From Phycisphaerales bacterium (GTDB lineage Bacteria; Planctomycetota; Phycisphaerae; Phycisphaerales; UBA1924): 40,400 nucleotides of DNA. The stretch covers positions 1 through 40,400 of the forward strand of contig JANQQZ010000067.1 in NCBI GenBank assembly GCA_028284805.1, read 5' to 3'. Below the pieces are notes generated by a model. That model did not search any database and was not told the origin of the DNA. It saw only the letters and a list, made by a program, of their open reading frames with translations. Shown here one piece after another: positions 26,299-35,323 of the stretch. Positions within the stretch are counted from its first letter, which is position 1, and every line of letters starts with the position of its first letter. A program made the translations under genes and the position numbers.

Positions 26299-27348
26299 AT
26301 CGCCGCGAACACCGACCCCATCCTCGTCACCGGTGCCGCCGGGTTTACGGGCGGGCATCTCGCGCGCCGGCTGCTGAACCAAGGGCAGCCCGTCCGCGTG
26401 CTCGTGCGCAATGACCCCCGCGCCGACGCGTTGGAAAGCGAAGGCTTCGAGGTCGTCCGCGGCGATCTGCTCGACGCCGATGCGATCGACCGCGCGGTCA
26501 AGGGCACCCGGCTGGTCTATCACATCGCCGCGCTGTTCCGCCCGAACAAGGACACCGACGACATGTTCCGCGCCGTCAACCGCGACGCGGTTGCGGTGCT
26601 CCTCGAGTCAGCACGCACGCACGGGATCGAGCGGTTTGTCCACTGCTCGACCTGCGGCGTGCACGGCGCACCAAAGAACGTCCCCACCGACGAGACCGAG
26701 CCCTTCGCACCGGCCGACATCTACCAGGAAACCAAACTCGAGGGCGAGTTGCTCGCGCAGGAAGCCAGCAAGCAGGGCCAGCCGATCTCGATCGTCAGGC
26801 CCGGGTCGATCTTCGGCGAGGGCGACACGCGCTTCGTCAAGTTCCTCAAGCCCATCCGCAACGGCACGTTCCGCATGTTCGGACCGGGCACCGCGCGCTT
26901 CCATCTCACACACGTCGACGATCTCGTCGATGGCTTCCTGCTGTGCGGAGAGAAGGAGGCCGCGCTGGGCGAGGTCTTCATCATCGCGGGCCCCGAGTAC
27001 GTGACGATCTGGGATCTCGTACGCAAGGCCGCGGAAGCGATGGGCGTCGAGCCACCCAAGGGCTCGCTGCCGCTCACGCCCCTGCTCGTCGCGGCGACGA
27101 TGATGGAATTCGCGTTCAAGCCCTTCGACATCACCCCTCCGCTCTACCGGAGGCGTTGCCATTTCTTCTACCACGACCGGGGCTGGATCACGAAGAAGGC
27201 GGAGGAACTCCTCGGCTACCGTCCCAGGATCTCAGTTCTGGAAGGGTTCCGACGCACGGCACAGTGGTACGTCGACCAGGGCTTCATCCAACCGACCGAT
27301 CAAGTGCAGCGACAGGTCGAGTCTGAGATCCGGATCAGCGCAGTCTGA
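26299..27348 (+). CDS. NAD-dependent epimerase/dehydratase (extended SDR), non-standard start
   Basis: An extended short-chain dehydrogenase of about 349 aa. The Rossmann motif VTGAAGFTGGHLARRLL, the NAD-linked RGDLLD and HIAAL segments, CSTCGVHG and the catalytic YQETKLEGE (Tyr-x3-Lys) are all present; FHLTHVDDLVDGFLLC is typical of the sugar-nucleotide or steroid-type epimerase branch. The Rossmann motif lies upstream of the first ATG/GTG/TTG (GTG 26398, inside the domain). The frame is open from 26137 without any such codon. GGAGAG at 26288-26293 followed after five bases by ATC 26299 suggests an ATC start; CTG 26269 is an alternative. The substrate is not identifiable. Confidence 0.8.
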   Translation: MAANTDPILVTGAAGFTGGHLARRLLNQGQPVRVLVRNDPRADALESEGFEVVRGDLLDADAIDRAVKGTRLVYHIAALFRPNKDTDDMFRAVNRDAVAVLLESARTHGIERFVHCSTCGVHGAPKNVPTDETEPFAPADIYQETKLEGELLAQEASKQGQPISIVRPGSIFGEGDTRFVKFLKPIRNGTFRMFGPGTARFHLTHVDDLVDGFLLCGEKEAALGEVFIIAGPEYVTIWDLVRKAAEAMGVEPPKGSLPLTPLLVAATMMEFAFKPFDITPPLYRRRCHFFYHDRGWITKKAEELLGYRPRISVLEGFRRTAQWYVDQGFIQPTDQVQRQVESEIRISAV

Positions 27349-27448
27349 GTTCCTCAGATTCGATTTGAGACTGGATCATCAAACCCAGTTGTGTGCCCCG
27401 GGAAGCCTGACTTTTGCGATGGTAGGTGCCTGGAAACGTTCGGCATGG

Positions 27449-27454
27449 TATCTT
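27449..27454 (+). promoter_or_regulatory. -10 element of the PAS-LuxR gene (leaderless type)
   Basis: TATCTT with seven bases (GTTGGGT) to ATG 27462. There is no proper Shine-Dalgarno. The nearest -35-like TTGCGA (27414-27419) is 29 nt away, too far for a standard promoter. Confidence 0.35.
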
Positions 27455-27461
27455 GTTGGGT

Positions 27462-28115
27462 ATGACGCCTGACCGTCCCGACTCTCACGGGGACATGCTC
27501 GGCAAACTGCATCAGTTGTTCGACGAAGACCCAGGCACGGGCTTCACACTGGTCAACCAGAAAGGCGTGGTCACGTTCACGAACGCACGCGCCGCGCATC
27601 TGTTCATCCGCGGTCGGCCCGAGGACGCCATCGGACGCTCGCTCGCCGAGATCTTCGGCGAAGACTGGGCCGCCGAAAGAATGAACGTCTTCCGACGGAT
27701 TCACAAGACCGGCCAACCGGTGATCTCGCGTCACATCCGTCACGGCGTGCAGATCCAGAGCACAATCCGCCTCATCACAGAGCCCGATGAGAACGAGTTG
27801 ACGTACCTCGTGCTCACTGTCGAAGGCGAGCACGACCCCTCCGACCCGGCTCAGTTCGAGATCATCGAGAGCAAGTACGTTCACCTCGGCCCGCTCGGCT
27901 CGCTGACCAAACGCGAGCTCGAGGTTCTCTCGCTCATCGGGCACGGGCTGAGCACCCCCGACATGGCCCGGGTGCTCTACCGTTCGCCGCGCACGATCGA
28001 ACGGCACTGCGACTCCATCCGGACCAAGCTCAACGGCGCGAGCCGGGTGCAGATGGCCGAATTCGCGCACCGCGCGGGGCTCCGCCTCGAAGACGGCCAG
28101 CTCAAACGCCTGTAA
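27462..28115 (+). CDS. PAS-domain LuxR-type transcriptional regulator
   Basis: The 217-aa product has an N-terminal PAS-like sensor domain (about residues 22-130; GFTLVNQKGVVTFTNARAAHL, then GRSLAEIFGEDW) and a C-terminal LuxR/NarL helix-turn-helix (about 145-205): LTKRELEVLSLIGHGLSTPDMAR, followed by SPRTIERHCDSIRTKL. It has no phosphoacceptor receiver domain, so it probably senses a ligand, redox state or partner directly in the cytosol. ATG 27462 is preferred over the upstream in-frame GTG 27426 because a -10-like TATCTT lies seven bases before it. It overlaps the convergent next gene by 14 bp. Target genes are unknown. Confidence 0.85.
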   Translation: MTPDRPDSHGDMLGKLHQLFDEDPGTGFTLVNQKGVVTFTNARAAHLFIRGRPEDAIGRSLAEIFGEDWAAERMNVFRRIHKTGQPVISRHIRHGVQIQSTIRLITEPDENELTYLVLTVEGEHDPSDPAQFEIIESKYVHLGPLGSLTKRELEVLSLIGHGLSTPDMARVLYRSPRTIERHCDSIRTKLNGASRVQMAEFAHRAGLRLEDGQLKRL

Positions 28116-28473
28116 CGTCGGCGCCTTCCCCCGTCAACGATCGTGCAAGCAGCGTCAGCAGAAGACCCGAACTGTCCGGCGCGGGCTCCGCGGACTCGAC
28201 ATCCATCCGGAATGAGATATCGCCCACCGGGTGCCCTGTCCAGCGGAGGACGATCTCGCCCTCCCGGATCGAAACACCTTCGGACACGACCCTGATGCGA
28301 GGGGGCTCGATCGAGACGAGACGCACCATCGACCAGACTTGGCTGCCGACCTGGGCCACCATGAGCGACAGCCCACAGGTCACCCCCGGTGGAAGATCAG
28401 GCGGCCCCAACTCCCGCCGGATACTCTCGAGCCTCTCAAGCAACGCCTCGGCGCGTTGTACCCTGTCGTCCAA
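28102..28473 (-). CDS. Small protein of unknown function
   Basis: Encodes 123 aa. The N-terminal helix (DDRVQRAEALLERLESIRRELG) is followed by a beta-rich region (VWSMVRLVSIEPPRIRVVSEGV) and a Leu-rich tail. I do not recognise it; no signal peptide is present. The first track start is a TTG at 28500, but a TTG at 28473 has GGGAGG seven bases upstream and is preferred. It overlaps the 3' end of the PAS-LuxR gene by 14 bp, tail to tail, so antisense overlap of the two transcripts is likely. Function unknown. Confidence 0.6.
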   Translation of the reverse strand: MDDRVQRAEALLERLESIRRELGPPDLPPGVTCGLSLMVAQVGSQVWSMVRLVSIEPPRIRVVSEGVSIREGEIVLRWTGHPVGDISFRMDVESAEPAPDSSGLLLTLLARSLTGEGADVTGV

Positions 28474-28605
28474 GAAGCAACCTCCCGTGACCAACTGCAA
28501 GAGTAAATATCGTCGTCCACAGACCTAGCAGCAAGACCGTAGATCCACGCATTTCTCTCCCACGATTCACATATGCTGGTCACCTCAACCGAGGAGGGAC
28601 CCGCA

Positions 28606-29235
28606 GTGTCCGCACAGCCCCACACCGAGCCGCTCGCCGAGTACACGGACCAGCGGGAACACGAGTTCGACCTCATCGGGAACGAGCGCCGCCAAGAGCT
28701 CGAGCAGCTCGCGGGCTATGTCCGCTTGAAGCGAGGCAGGGGGGAGCCTGTCCAGCTCACGTTCGTGTGCACACACAACTCACGCCGGAGCCATCTGGCA
28801 ATGATCTGGGCCGCGGTCGCCGCTTGGCACTACGGCATCGAAGGCGTCACCACATACTCGGGAGGCACGGAGGCAACCGCGTTCAACCCGAGGGCCGTCG
28901 GCGCCATCGAACGCGCTGGCCTCGCAGTAGAAATGACCACGCCCGAGCCCAACCCGATCTACCACGTCCGCTACAGCTCGGAAGCCCCGCCCCTGATCTG
29001 CTTCAGCAAGGTCTACGACGTCGCGCCCAACCCGAGCGAAGCCTTCGCCGCGATCATGGTCTGCGGGCACGCCGACGAGAACTGCCCCCACGTCCTTGGC
29101 GTCGAGATGCGATGCGCCATCCGGTACGAGGATCCAAAGATCAGCGACGGCACACCCGAGGAGGCCGCAACCTACGACGAACGCTGTGCCCAGATCGCCC
29201 GCGAGATGCTCTACGCCTTCTCCAGCGTCCAGTGA
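28606..29235 (+). CDS. Low-molecular-weight phosphatase/ArsC-like protein
   Basis: The 209-aa product carries a C-x5-R phosphate loop, FVCTHNSRRSHLAMIW, with nucleophile C55, as in low-molecular-weight tyrosine phosphatases and thioredoxin-coupled arsenate reductases. TYSGGTEATAFNPRAVGAIERAG matches the ArsC pattern after the loop. Further cysteines at PLICFSK and VCGHADENCP could serve redox relay. It may reduce arsenate or dephosphorylate a small substrate; no ars operon genes are adjacent, so arsenate is not secure. GTG 28606 has GAGGAGG eight bases upstream and is preferred over ATG 28573. A TATGCT near 28571 may be the -10. The next gene, sbtA-like, starts 53 nt downstream. Confidence 0.8.
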   Translation: MSAQPHTEPLAEYTDQREHEFDLIGNERRQELEQLAGYVRLKRGRGEPVQLTFVCTHNSRRSHLAMIWAAVAAWHYGIEGVTTYSGGTEATAFNPRAVGAIERAGLAVEMTTPEPNPIYHVRYSSEAPPLICFSKVYDVAPNPSEAFAAIMVCGHADENCPHVLGVEMRCAIRYEDPKISDGTPEEAATYDERCAQIAREMLYAFSSVQ

Positions 29236-29288
29236 CGACCTAGGCTTGGCATCGGACCGGATCCCCGCAGCCACGGAGCGGCCCCGCG

Positions 29289-30278
29289 GTGCAACTCGAC
29301 CTGCTGCTGTCCAACCTGCTGAGCCCACCGGTGCTGTTCTTCGCCATCGGCATGCTCGCGACCGCGGCACGCTCCGACCTCACCATTCCTGAGCCCCTGC
29401 CCAAGCTCTTCAGCCTCTACCTGCTCTGGGCCATCGGCTTCAAGGGCGGCTACGAGTTGCAGCACGCCGGGCTTGGCTTCGACGTGGCGCTCCCGATCGT
29501 CGGGGCGATCGCGCTCAGCTGCGCCATGCCCGTCGCGGCGTTCCCGCTGCTCCGTCGGATGTTCAAGCCCGCCGACGCGTGCGCACTCGCCGCGTGCTAC
29601 GGGTCGGTCTCAGTCGTGACGTTCATCACAGCCCAGAACTTTCTTGAGGCCCAGGGCGTCGAGTTCGGCGGCTACATGGTCGCGGCCCTCGCCCTGATGG
29701 AGGCCCCAGCGATCGTGGTTGCCGTGGTGCTCTACCGGGGTTATCTGCACAAGGCCGACCCGAGCACGACGCATCCAGGGCTCGGGCCCCTGCTGCGCGA
29801 GGCGGCGACGGGTGGCCCCGTGTTCCTGCTCCTGGGCTCGCTGCTGGCGGGTGTGCTCTCGGGCGAGCGGGGCTGGTCGACACTGCAGCCTTTCTGCGAG
29901 GACATCTTCCACGGCGTGCTGGTGCTCTTCCTCCTAGAAGCGGGCATGACCGCAAGCAGAAGGCTCCGCGAGCTCTCTGGGGCGAAGCGGAACGCTGTCG
30001 TGGTGGGACTCGTGACGCCGCTGATCGGTGCAGCAGCCGCGATCGCGATGAGCCGAGCGATGGGCCTGTCGGTTGGAGACGCGACGCTGCTGGCGGTGCT
30101 CTCGGCCTCGGCGAGCTACATCGCCGTCCCCGCCGCGATGCGGCTTGCCGTGCCCGAGGCCAACAGCGGGCTCTACCTGCCCATGAGCCTCGGGATCACC
30201 TTCCCTTTCAACATCGCGATCGGGATCCCGCTGTACCTCGGGGCCGTGAGGCTACTGTGGCCTGACTCCATCGGCTGA
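29289..30278 (+). CDS. SbtA-type sodium-dependent bicarbonate transporter
   Basis: The 329-aa integral membrane protein has about ten helices arranged as two inverted halves. The sequence LLWAIGFKGGYEL, then YGSVSVVTFITAQNFLE and the second-half SASASYIAVPAAMRLAVPEAN match the SbtA (DUF897) family, Na-driven bicarbonate importers first known from cyanobacteria; members also occur in many heterotrophs. Here it could supply bicarbonate for carboxylases such as acetyl-CoA carboxylase (inference). The start is a GTG with GGAG about ten bases upstream. No SbtB-like PII regulator is seen nearby. It is followed after 53 nt by a cysteine synthase gene. Confidence 0.87.
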   Translation: MQLDLLLSNLLSPPVLFFAIGMLATAARSDLTIPEPLPKLFSLYLLWAIGFKGGYELQHAGLGFDVALPIVGAIALSCAMPVAAFPLLRRMFKPADACALAACYGSVSVVTFITAQNFLEAQGVEFGGYMVAALALMEAPAIVVAVVLYRGYLHKADPSTTHPGLGPLLREAATGGPVFLLLGSLLAGVLSGERGWSTLQPFCEDIFHGVLVLFLLEAGMTASRRLRELSGAKRNAVVVGLVTPLIGAAAAIAMSRAMGLSVGDATLLAVLSASASYIAVPAAMRLAVPEANSGLYLPMSLGITFPFNIAIGIPLYLGAVRLLWPDSIG

Positions 30279-30331
30279 GCCGATGTCTGGGAGATGCGCA
30301 CCCGGTGGGTGTGCGCCGGGAGGGATCGAGC

Positions 30332-31390
30332 ATGGATGCTCCGGATGTTCACGTCACGCACGAGGCCCGAACGCTGCTGAGTCGGGCCGACCTCGCCAGC
30401 GGCCCGACGCCGCTCGTCGAGCTCACGGGCCTGAACGCGGGCCCCTGCCGCGTGCTGGCCAAGCTCGAATACCTCAACCCGACCGGGTCGATCAAGGACC
30501 GCGTCGCCGCGGAACTCATCGCCGACGCCGAGGCGTCGGGGCGCCTCCGCCCGGGCATGACCATCGTCGAGGGCAGCTCGGGCAACGCGACCATCGCGAT
30601 CGGCGCCGTCGCCCGAAGGCGCGGGCACCGCGTCCTCGCCTTCCTGCCAGGCTCGATCACCGACGAGAAGCGACGCCTGCACCAGGCCCTGGGTGTGCAG
30701 TGCGAGTTCTTCTCGCCCGACCCCGAGCGCCCGTTCAACAACGTCCGCCGGGACGAGGCCGTTGCCCTCGCAGCCGCCCAGCCCGACCGGTACTGCTGCT
30801 TCGACCAGTTCTCCAACCCCGTCAACATCCGCGCTCACGAGCGCGCTACGGGTGCCGAGATCTGGAGACAGGTCCGCCAGATCGGTGGAGGCATCGACCA
30901 CTACTTCGCCGGAGCGGGCACGGGCGGCTCGCTCGTGGGCGTCACCCGAGCCCTCAAGCGACCGGGGCGCCTCCCACGCATGGAGGTCACCATGGTTGAC
31001 CCCGAGGGAAGCACGCTCACCGACCGCTTCCACAACCGCCAGCCCAGCGAGCGCCATCAGGACAAGCCCGACGGCCTCGGCGAGCGGTTCCTCCCGGGCA
31101 ACCTCGACATGTCGCTCGTCGACCACGCCGTCTACGTCAGCCGCCAGGACGCGGTCGACTCGTGCGCCTCGCTCGTACGATCGGCGGGCATCCTGGGGGG
31201 CCCCTGCACCGGGTACACGCTCCACGCCGCACTCCAGTGGTGCCGAAGCCAGACCGAACGCAAGACCGTGCTCGTGCTCGTCTGCGACCGGGGCGAGAAC
31301 TATCTCAGCGATGCGCAGTACGCCGAGGCCATCGCTTGCGCTCACGGAACCGCGACAACCCAGGCACGCGTCCCCGCCGCGGCAGGGTAA
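30332..31390 (+). CDS. PLP-dependent cysteine synthase / cystathionine beta-synthase-type enzyme
   Basis: The 352-aa product is a fold-type II PLP enzyme of the O-acetylserine sulfhydrylase/CBS family. The PLP lysine is K55 in NPTGSIKDR; EGSSGNATIAIG binds the substrate carboxylate, and AGAGTGGSLVGV binds the cofactor phosphate. There are no C-terminal CBS domains. It may make cysteine from O-acetylserine or phosphoserine, or cystathionine from homocysteine; the family call is firm and the substrate is not. ATG 30332 has GGGAGG seven bases upstream; a GTG 27 nt earlier is rejected. The gmhA gene starts nine bases after its stop. Confidence 0.88.
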   Translation: MDAPDVHVTHEARTLLSRADLASGPTPLVELTGLNAGPCRVLAKLEYLNPTGSIKDRVAAELIADAEASGRLRPGMTIVEGSSGNATIAIGAVARRRGHRVLAFLPGSITDEKRRLHQALGVQCEFFSPDPERPFNNVRRDEAVALAAAQPDRYCCFDQFSNPVNIRAHERATGAEIWRQVRQIGGGIDHYFAGAGTGGSLVGVTRALKRPGRLPRMEVTMVDPEGSTLTDRFHNRQPSERHQDKPDGLGERFLPGNLDMSLVDHAVYVSRQDAVDSCASLVRSAGILGGPCTGYTLHAALQWCRSQTERKTVLVLVCDRGENYLSDAQYAEAIACAHGTATTQARVPAAAG

Positions 31391-31393
31391 GCT
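31388..31393 (+). promoter_or_regulatory. -10 element of gmhA (leaderless type)
   Basis: TAAGCT overlaps the cysteine synthase stop codon and lies six bases before the gmhA ATG, which has no Shine-Dalgarno. Confidence 0.4.
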
Positions 31394-31399
31394 CGAACC

Positions 31400-31972
31400 A
31401 TGCCAGCGCTAGCACAGTCCATCCGAGACGCCCACTCCGCCCTTGATGCTTTCATCGCGAACGAGGCGAACCTCACCCGGCTCGAGACCGTCGCCCGGAC
31501 TATGGCTGATGCGCTGAAATCGGGCAACAAGCTGCTCGCTGTCGGCAACGGGGGCTCCTGCTGCGATGCCATGCACTTCTGCGAGGAGCTCACGGGCCGG
31601 TTCCGCGACGAACGGCAGCCCCTCGCCGCCATCGCGTGCACCGACCCCGGTCACCTCACCTGCGTCGCCAACGACTACGGCTACGACGAGGTCTTCGCCC
31701 GCTGGGTCCGCGCTCTGGGCAAGCCAGGCGACGTCATCGTCCTGCTCTCGACCAGCGGCAACTCGGCCAACATCGTCCGCGCAAGCGAGGCCGCCGCAGA
31801 ACTCGGCATCACTCGCGTCGCGCTGCTCGGTAAATCCGGCGGCACGCTCGCGGGCGCGTGCGAGCACGAGTGGGTCGTGCCCGGTACCACCGCCGACCGG
31901 ATTCAGGAGATCCACATGCTCATCCTGCACACGCTGATCGAGGGAATCGAGCGCGAGCTGAGCGCGTCGTGA
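31400..31972 (+). CDS. gmhA: D-sedoheptulose-7-phosphate isomerase
   Basis: Turns sedoheptulose 7-phosphate into glycero-manno-heptose 7-phosphate, the first step to the ADP-heptose of the LPS core; cytosolic. The 190-aa product is a single SIS domain with AVGNGGSCCDAMHF and LLSTSGNSANIVRA as phosphate loops. Metal-site residues of GmhA are kept: His and Glu in DAMHFCEEL, and Gln and His in RIQEIHMLILH. Length matches the family (about 190). It has no Shine-Dalgarno but TAAGCT six bases upstream. Its TGA overlaps the ATG of the O-methyltransferase (TGATG), so the two are coupled. Together with lptD it implies an LPS outer membrane. Confidence 0.92.
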   Translation: MPALAQSIRDAHSALDAFIANEANLTRLETVARTMADALKSGNKLLAVGNGGSCCDAMHFCEELTGRFRDERQPLAAIACTDPGHLTCVANDYGYDEVFARWVRALGKPGDVIVLLSTSGNSANIVRASEAAAELGITRVALLGKSGGTLAGACEHEWVVPGTTADRIQEIHMLILHTLIEGIERELSAS

Positions 31973-32658
31973 TGACCGAGCAACCCGACCAGCAGAATGT
32001 CTCGCAGAGGGTCGACGAGAGGGTCGAAACACTCTTTGGCTTCGACGGAGATCCGGTGCTGCAAGGCGCGCTGCGCGCCGCACGCGAAGCCGGGCTGCCC
32101 GACATCGAGGTCAGCCCAACGCAGGGCAGGCTGCTCACGCTTCTGTGCCGCGCCGTCGGAGCGAAACGCGTGCTCGAAGTCGGCACCCTGGGCGGCTACA
32201 GCACCATCTGCCTCGCGCGGGGCGTCACGCCCGATGGCGAAGTCGTGACGCTCGAGCTCGAACCGACCCACGCCCAGGTCGCGAATGCCTCGATCGCGGC
32301 GGCCGGGCTCTCGGACATCTGCCGCGTCGAGGTCGGGCCCGCGATCGACACCCTCCAAGGCATGCTCAAGTCGTGCCCCGCGCCGTTCGACCTCGCGTTC
32401 ATCGATGCCGACAAACAGGGCTACCCCGCGTACCTCGACCTGTGCGTGCGCCTGCTGCGACCGGGCGGGATGCTCATCGCCGACAACGTCGTCCGCGGCG
32501 GCCGCGTGCTCGATCCACCCGCGGACGACACCGCGGCGCAGGGAGCTGCTCGTTTCAACGAGCTGCTCGCAGCAGACGACCGCCTGGAAGCGACGATCGT
32601 GCAGACCACCGGCCGCAAGGGCCACGACGGCCTCGCGATCGCCATCCGCCGCGGCTGA
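31972..32658 (+). CDS. SAM-dependent O-methyltransferase (catechol-type family)
   Basis: The 228-aa product belongs to the O-methyltransferase family 3 (catechol/caffeoyl-CoA type). SAM-binding motif I is VLEVGTLGGYSTICLA, the acidic loop after strand 2 is LELEPTHAQVA, and the metal-binding FDLAFIDADKQGYPAY and LIADNVVRGGRV match the family's Asp/Asp-Asn divalent-metal site. It acts in the cytosol on a catechol-like or related substrate that cannot be named. The ATG overlaps the gmhA stop by one base (TGATG), which indicates translational coupling. hmgA lies 89 nt downstream, so a role in aromatic metabolism is possible but unproven. Confidence 0.9.
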   Translation: MTEQPDQQNVSQRVDERVETLFGFDGDPVLQGALRAAREAGLPDIEVSPTQGRLLTLLCRAVGAKRVLEVGTLGGYSTICLARGVTPDGEVVTLELEPTHAQVANASIAAAGLSDICRVEVGPAIDTLQGMLKSCPAPFDLAFIDADKQGYPAYLDLCVRLLRPGGMLIADNVVRGGRVLDPPADDTAAQGAARFNELLAADDRLEATIVQTTGRKGHDGLAIAIRRG

Positions 32659-32675
32659 CCGCCTCGGGATCCCGC

Positions 32676-32681
32676 TACAAT
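32676..32681 (+). promoter_or_regulatory. -10 element of hmgA
   Basis: TACAAT in CGCTACAATCG; a CTGACC 15 nt upstream is a weak -35 candidate. A leader of about 60 nt with AGAGGT before the ATG follows. The same TACAAT hexamer precedes hppD, the other tyrosine-degradation gene. Confidence 0.4.
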
Positions 32682-32747
32682 CGTGTATACAGCAACCGCC
32701 CTCCCGATCGGCTTCCGCCGGGCCGGGAAGAAAGAGGTCTTTGCGCG

Positions 32748-34061
<1,314 letters not shown>

Positions 34062-34119
34062 CCGGCTCGCGACAAGCCGCCGCCATACTTGGACAAAGCG
34101 GTGCAGGACGTGGCGAACG

Positions 34120-34800
34120 TTGAGTCGGAACCCCTACGAGTCCGATGGCTGCCGCGTATGTGGCAGTGAATCCGAGGCCGCTGATGCCCATCGCGTATGC
34201 GCGGCCTGCTGGACCGAAATGACAGGGAGTACGCAACCGAAGGGCATTGATCGCTTCGAGTGGCAGCACGGCCCTCGCCAAAGGAACGTGTTCATTCTCA
34301 TTGCCAGCCGCTTTGGCTGCCTCAGCGTGATCATCTTCGTGACCACGTGCACTCTTGGCGTGTTCGAAGCAGTTCCACTTGTCTTGATCGCGAGCACGCT
34401 GGCGATCGCTGTTCTGTCAGCAGTACTCGCCTATACGCGTGCCCGGCGGATGCGATCGCGAGCGGGGCCCGACTGGGTCAAGTCGATCGAAATCGACTGG
34501 GAAAGCCGAGTTGCAAAGATCGAGGAAGCGATCGGCGGATGTGATAGCTCTACCCGAGAATCAGAAGTCCCTCTTGCAGACATCCTGCGGACTGACACGG
34601 CCGAGTTCGAAGGGTGCTTCACGGTTCACACCCGAGGTCGGGCCTTCCTGATTCCGGAACCAATGGATACGACCGATTGGAACATGCTTGCGCTCCGGGT
34701 CATCGCGATCGCCATCCAGGAACCGGATTCCGAGAGGCGGCGATTCGCGAGGTTCCTGTTGCACCGACATGTTCGTTCAAAGTCAGCTCTAGACGAGTGA
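34120..34800 (+). CDS. Membrane protein with N-terminal zinc-ribbon-like motif
   Basis: Encodes 226 aa from a TTG (34120). Residues 11-30 contain two CxxC pairs, CRVC and CAAC, 12 residues apart, suggesting a small zinc ribbon. Two hydrophobic helices follow (about 60-78 and 84-105), then a soluble C-terminal domain of about 115 aa ending in basic residues. The family is not recognised. The TTG is chosen because it includes both CxxC pairs; the Shine-Dalgarno (GGACG) is weak. G+C is somewhat lower than in hmgA. It stands 58 nt after hmgA but has no evident link to tyrosine degradation. Confidence 0.6.
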   Translation: MSRNPYESDGCRVCGSESEAADAHRVCAACWTEMTGSTQPKGIDRFEWQHGPRQRNVFILIASRFGCLSVIIFVTTCTLGVFEAVPLVLIASTLAIAVLSAVLAYTRARRMRSRAGPDWVKSIEIDWESRVAKIEEAIGGCDSSTRESEVPLADILRTDTAEFEGCFTVHTRGRAFLIPEPMDTTDWNMLALRVIAIAIQEPDSERRRFARFLLHRHVRSKSALDE

Positions 34801-34877
34801 CACAAGACATATCGCACGCTCGACGTCAAGCTACCAGACGCGCGAGGGGCCGACGCGGGCGACAAGACACCTACCTT

Positions 34878-35171
34878 TCAGTTACCGTTGGGGGCTTCGT
34901 GCTCGCGGCTTTCCTCATCGATGATCACAGCGTCCGAGAGTTGACTCTCGTCGCGCAGGGCGAGCACCTCCGACCTCAGCAGATTCACCTGCGTGTTCAG
35001 CGTCGTGACCTCTTCGCGGAGATCGTAGATCTCCTCGCGAAGCCCAACGATCTCGTTCTCGAGCGGGCCCAGGTCGGGCCGCCCAAGGAACACCACGATC
35101 AGCGCGATGATGATGAGCGTGCCGCAGCCGAGGCTGACCGCTTTGTCGCCGTGGCCGTCTGAGTCAGACAT
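34878..35171 (-). CDS. Small membrane-anchored coiled-coil protein
   Basis: Encodes 97 aa. One hydrophobic helix (about residues 14-31, LGCGTLIIIALIVVFLG) is followed by a heptad-rich coiled coil (about 34-75; LENEIVGLREEIYDLREEVT) and an acidic tail. Such an arrangement resembles FtsB/DivIC- or SlyX-like small proteins, but no specific family match is clear. The start ATG 35171 has GGGGAGG seven bases upstream; 17 further codons upstream are rejected. A strong hairpin lies immediately upstream, between this gene and the dockerin protein gene. Function unknown. Confidence 0.7.
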   Translation of the reverse strand: MSDSDGHGDKAVSLGCGTLIIIALIVVFLGRPDLGPLENEIVGLREEIYDLREEVTTLNTQVNLLRSEVLALRDESQLSDAVIIDEESREHEAPNGN

Positions 35172-35238
35172 CCGAAACCTCCCCTTCGAGACCAAGGGCT
35201 TGTTCGGCCTCCAGCCTACCACCTTTCACCAAACAGCA

Positions 35239-35272
35239 CGCCCCCGCCGATCGGCAGGGATCGGCGGGGGCG
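35239..35272 (-). terminator. Strong hairpin, likely terminator of the dockerin-type gene
   Basis: A perfect 14-bp stem, CGCCCCCGCCGATC pairing with GATCGGCGGGGGCG, around a 6-nt loop. It lies 52 nt past the stop of the dockerin-type gene and before the small coiled-coil gene on the same strand. There is only a weak T-tract (CTGTTTGG) on the minus side, so termination may be rho-assisted; it is also the most stable palindrome I noticed in the window. Confidence 0.65.
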
Positions 35273-35323
35273 ACGCGTTGGACTGGGTTGTGGTGCAGCC
35301 CAGACGAGAGGAGCGGATGAGGG

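Noticed and set aside
27441-27460. Sigma-54 promoter before the PAS-LuxR gene (GGCATGGTATCTTGTT)
   Set aside because: The GG is present but the -12 GC is missing; a TATCTT -10 fits better.
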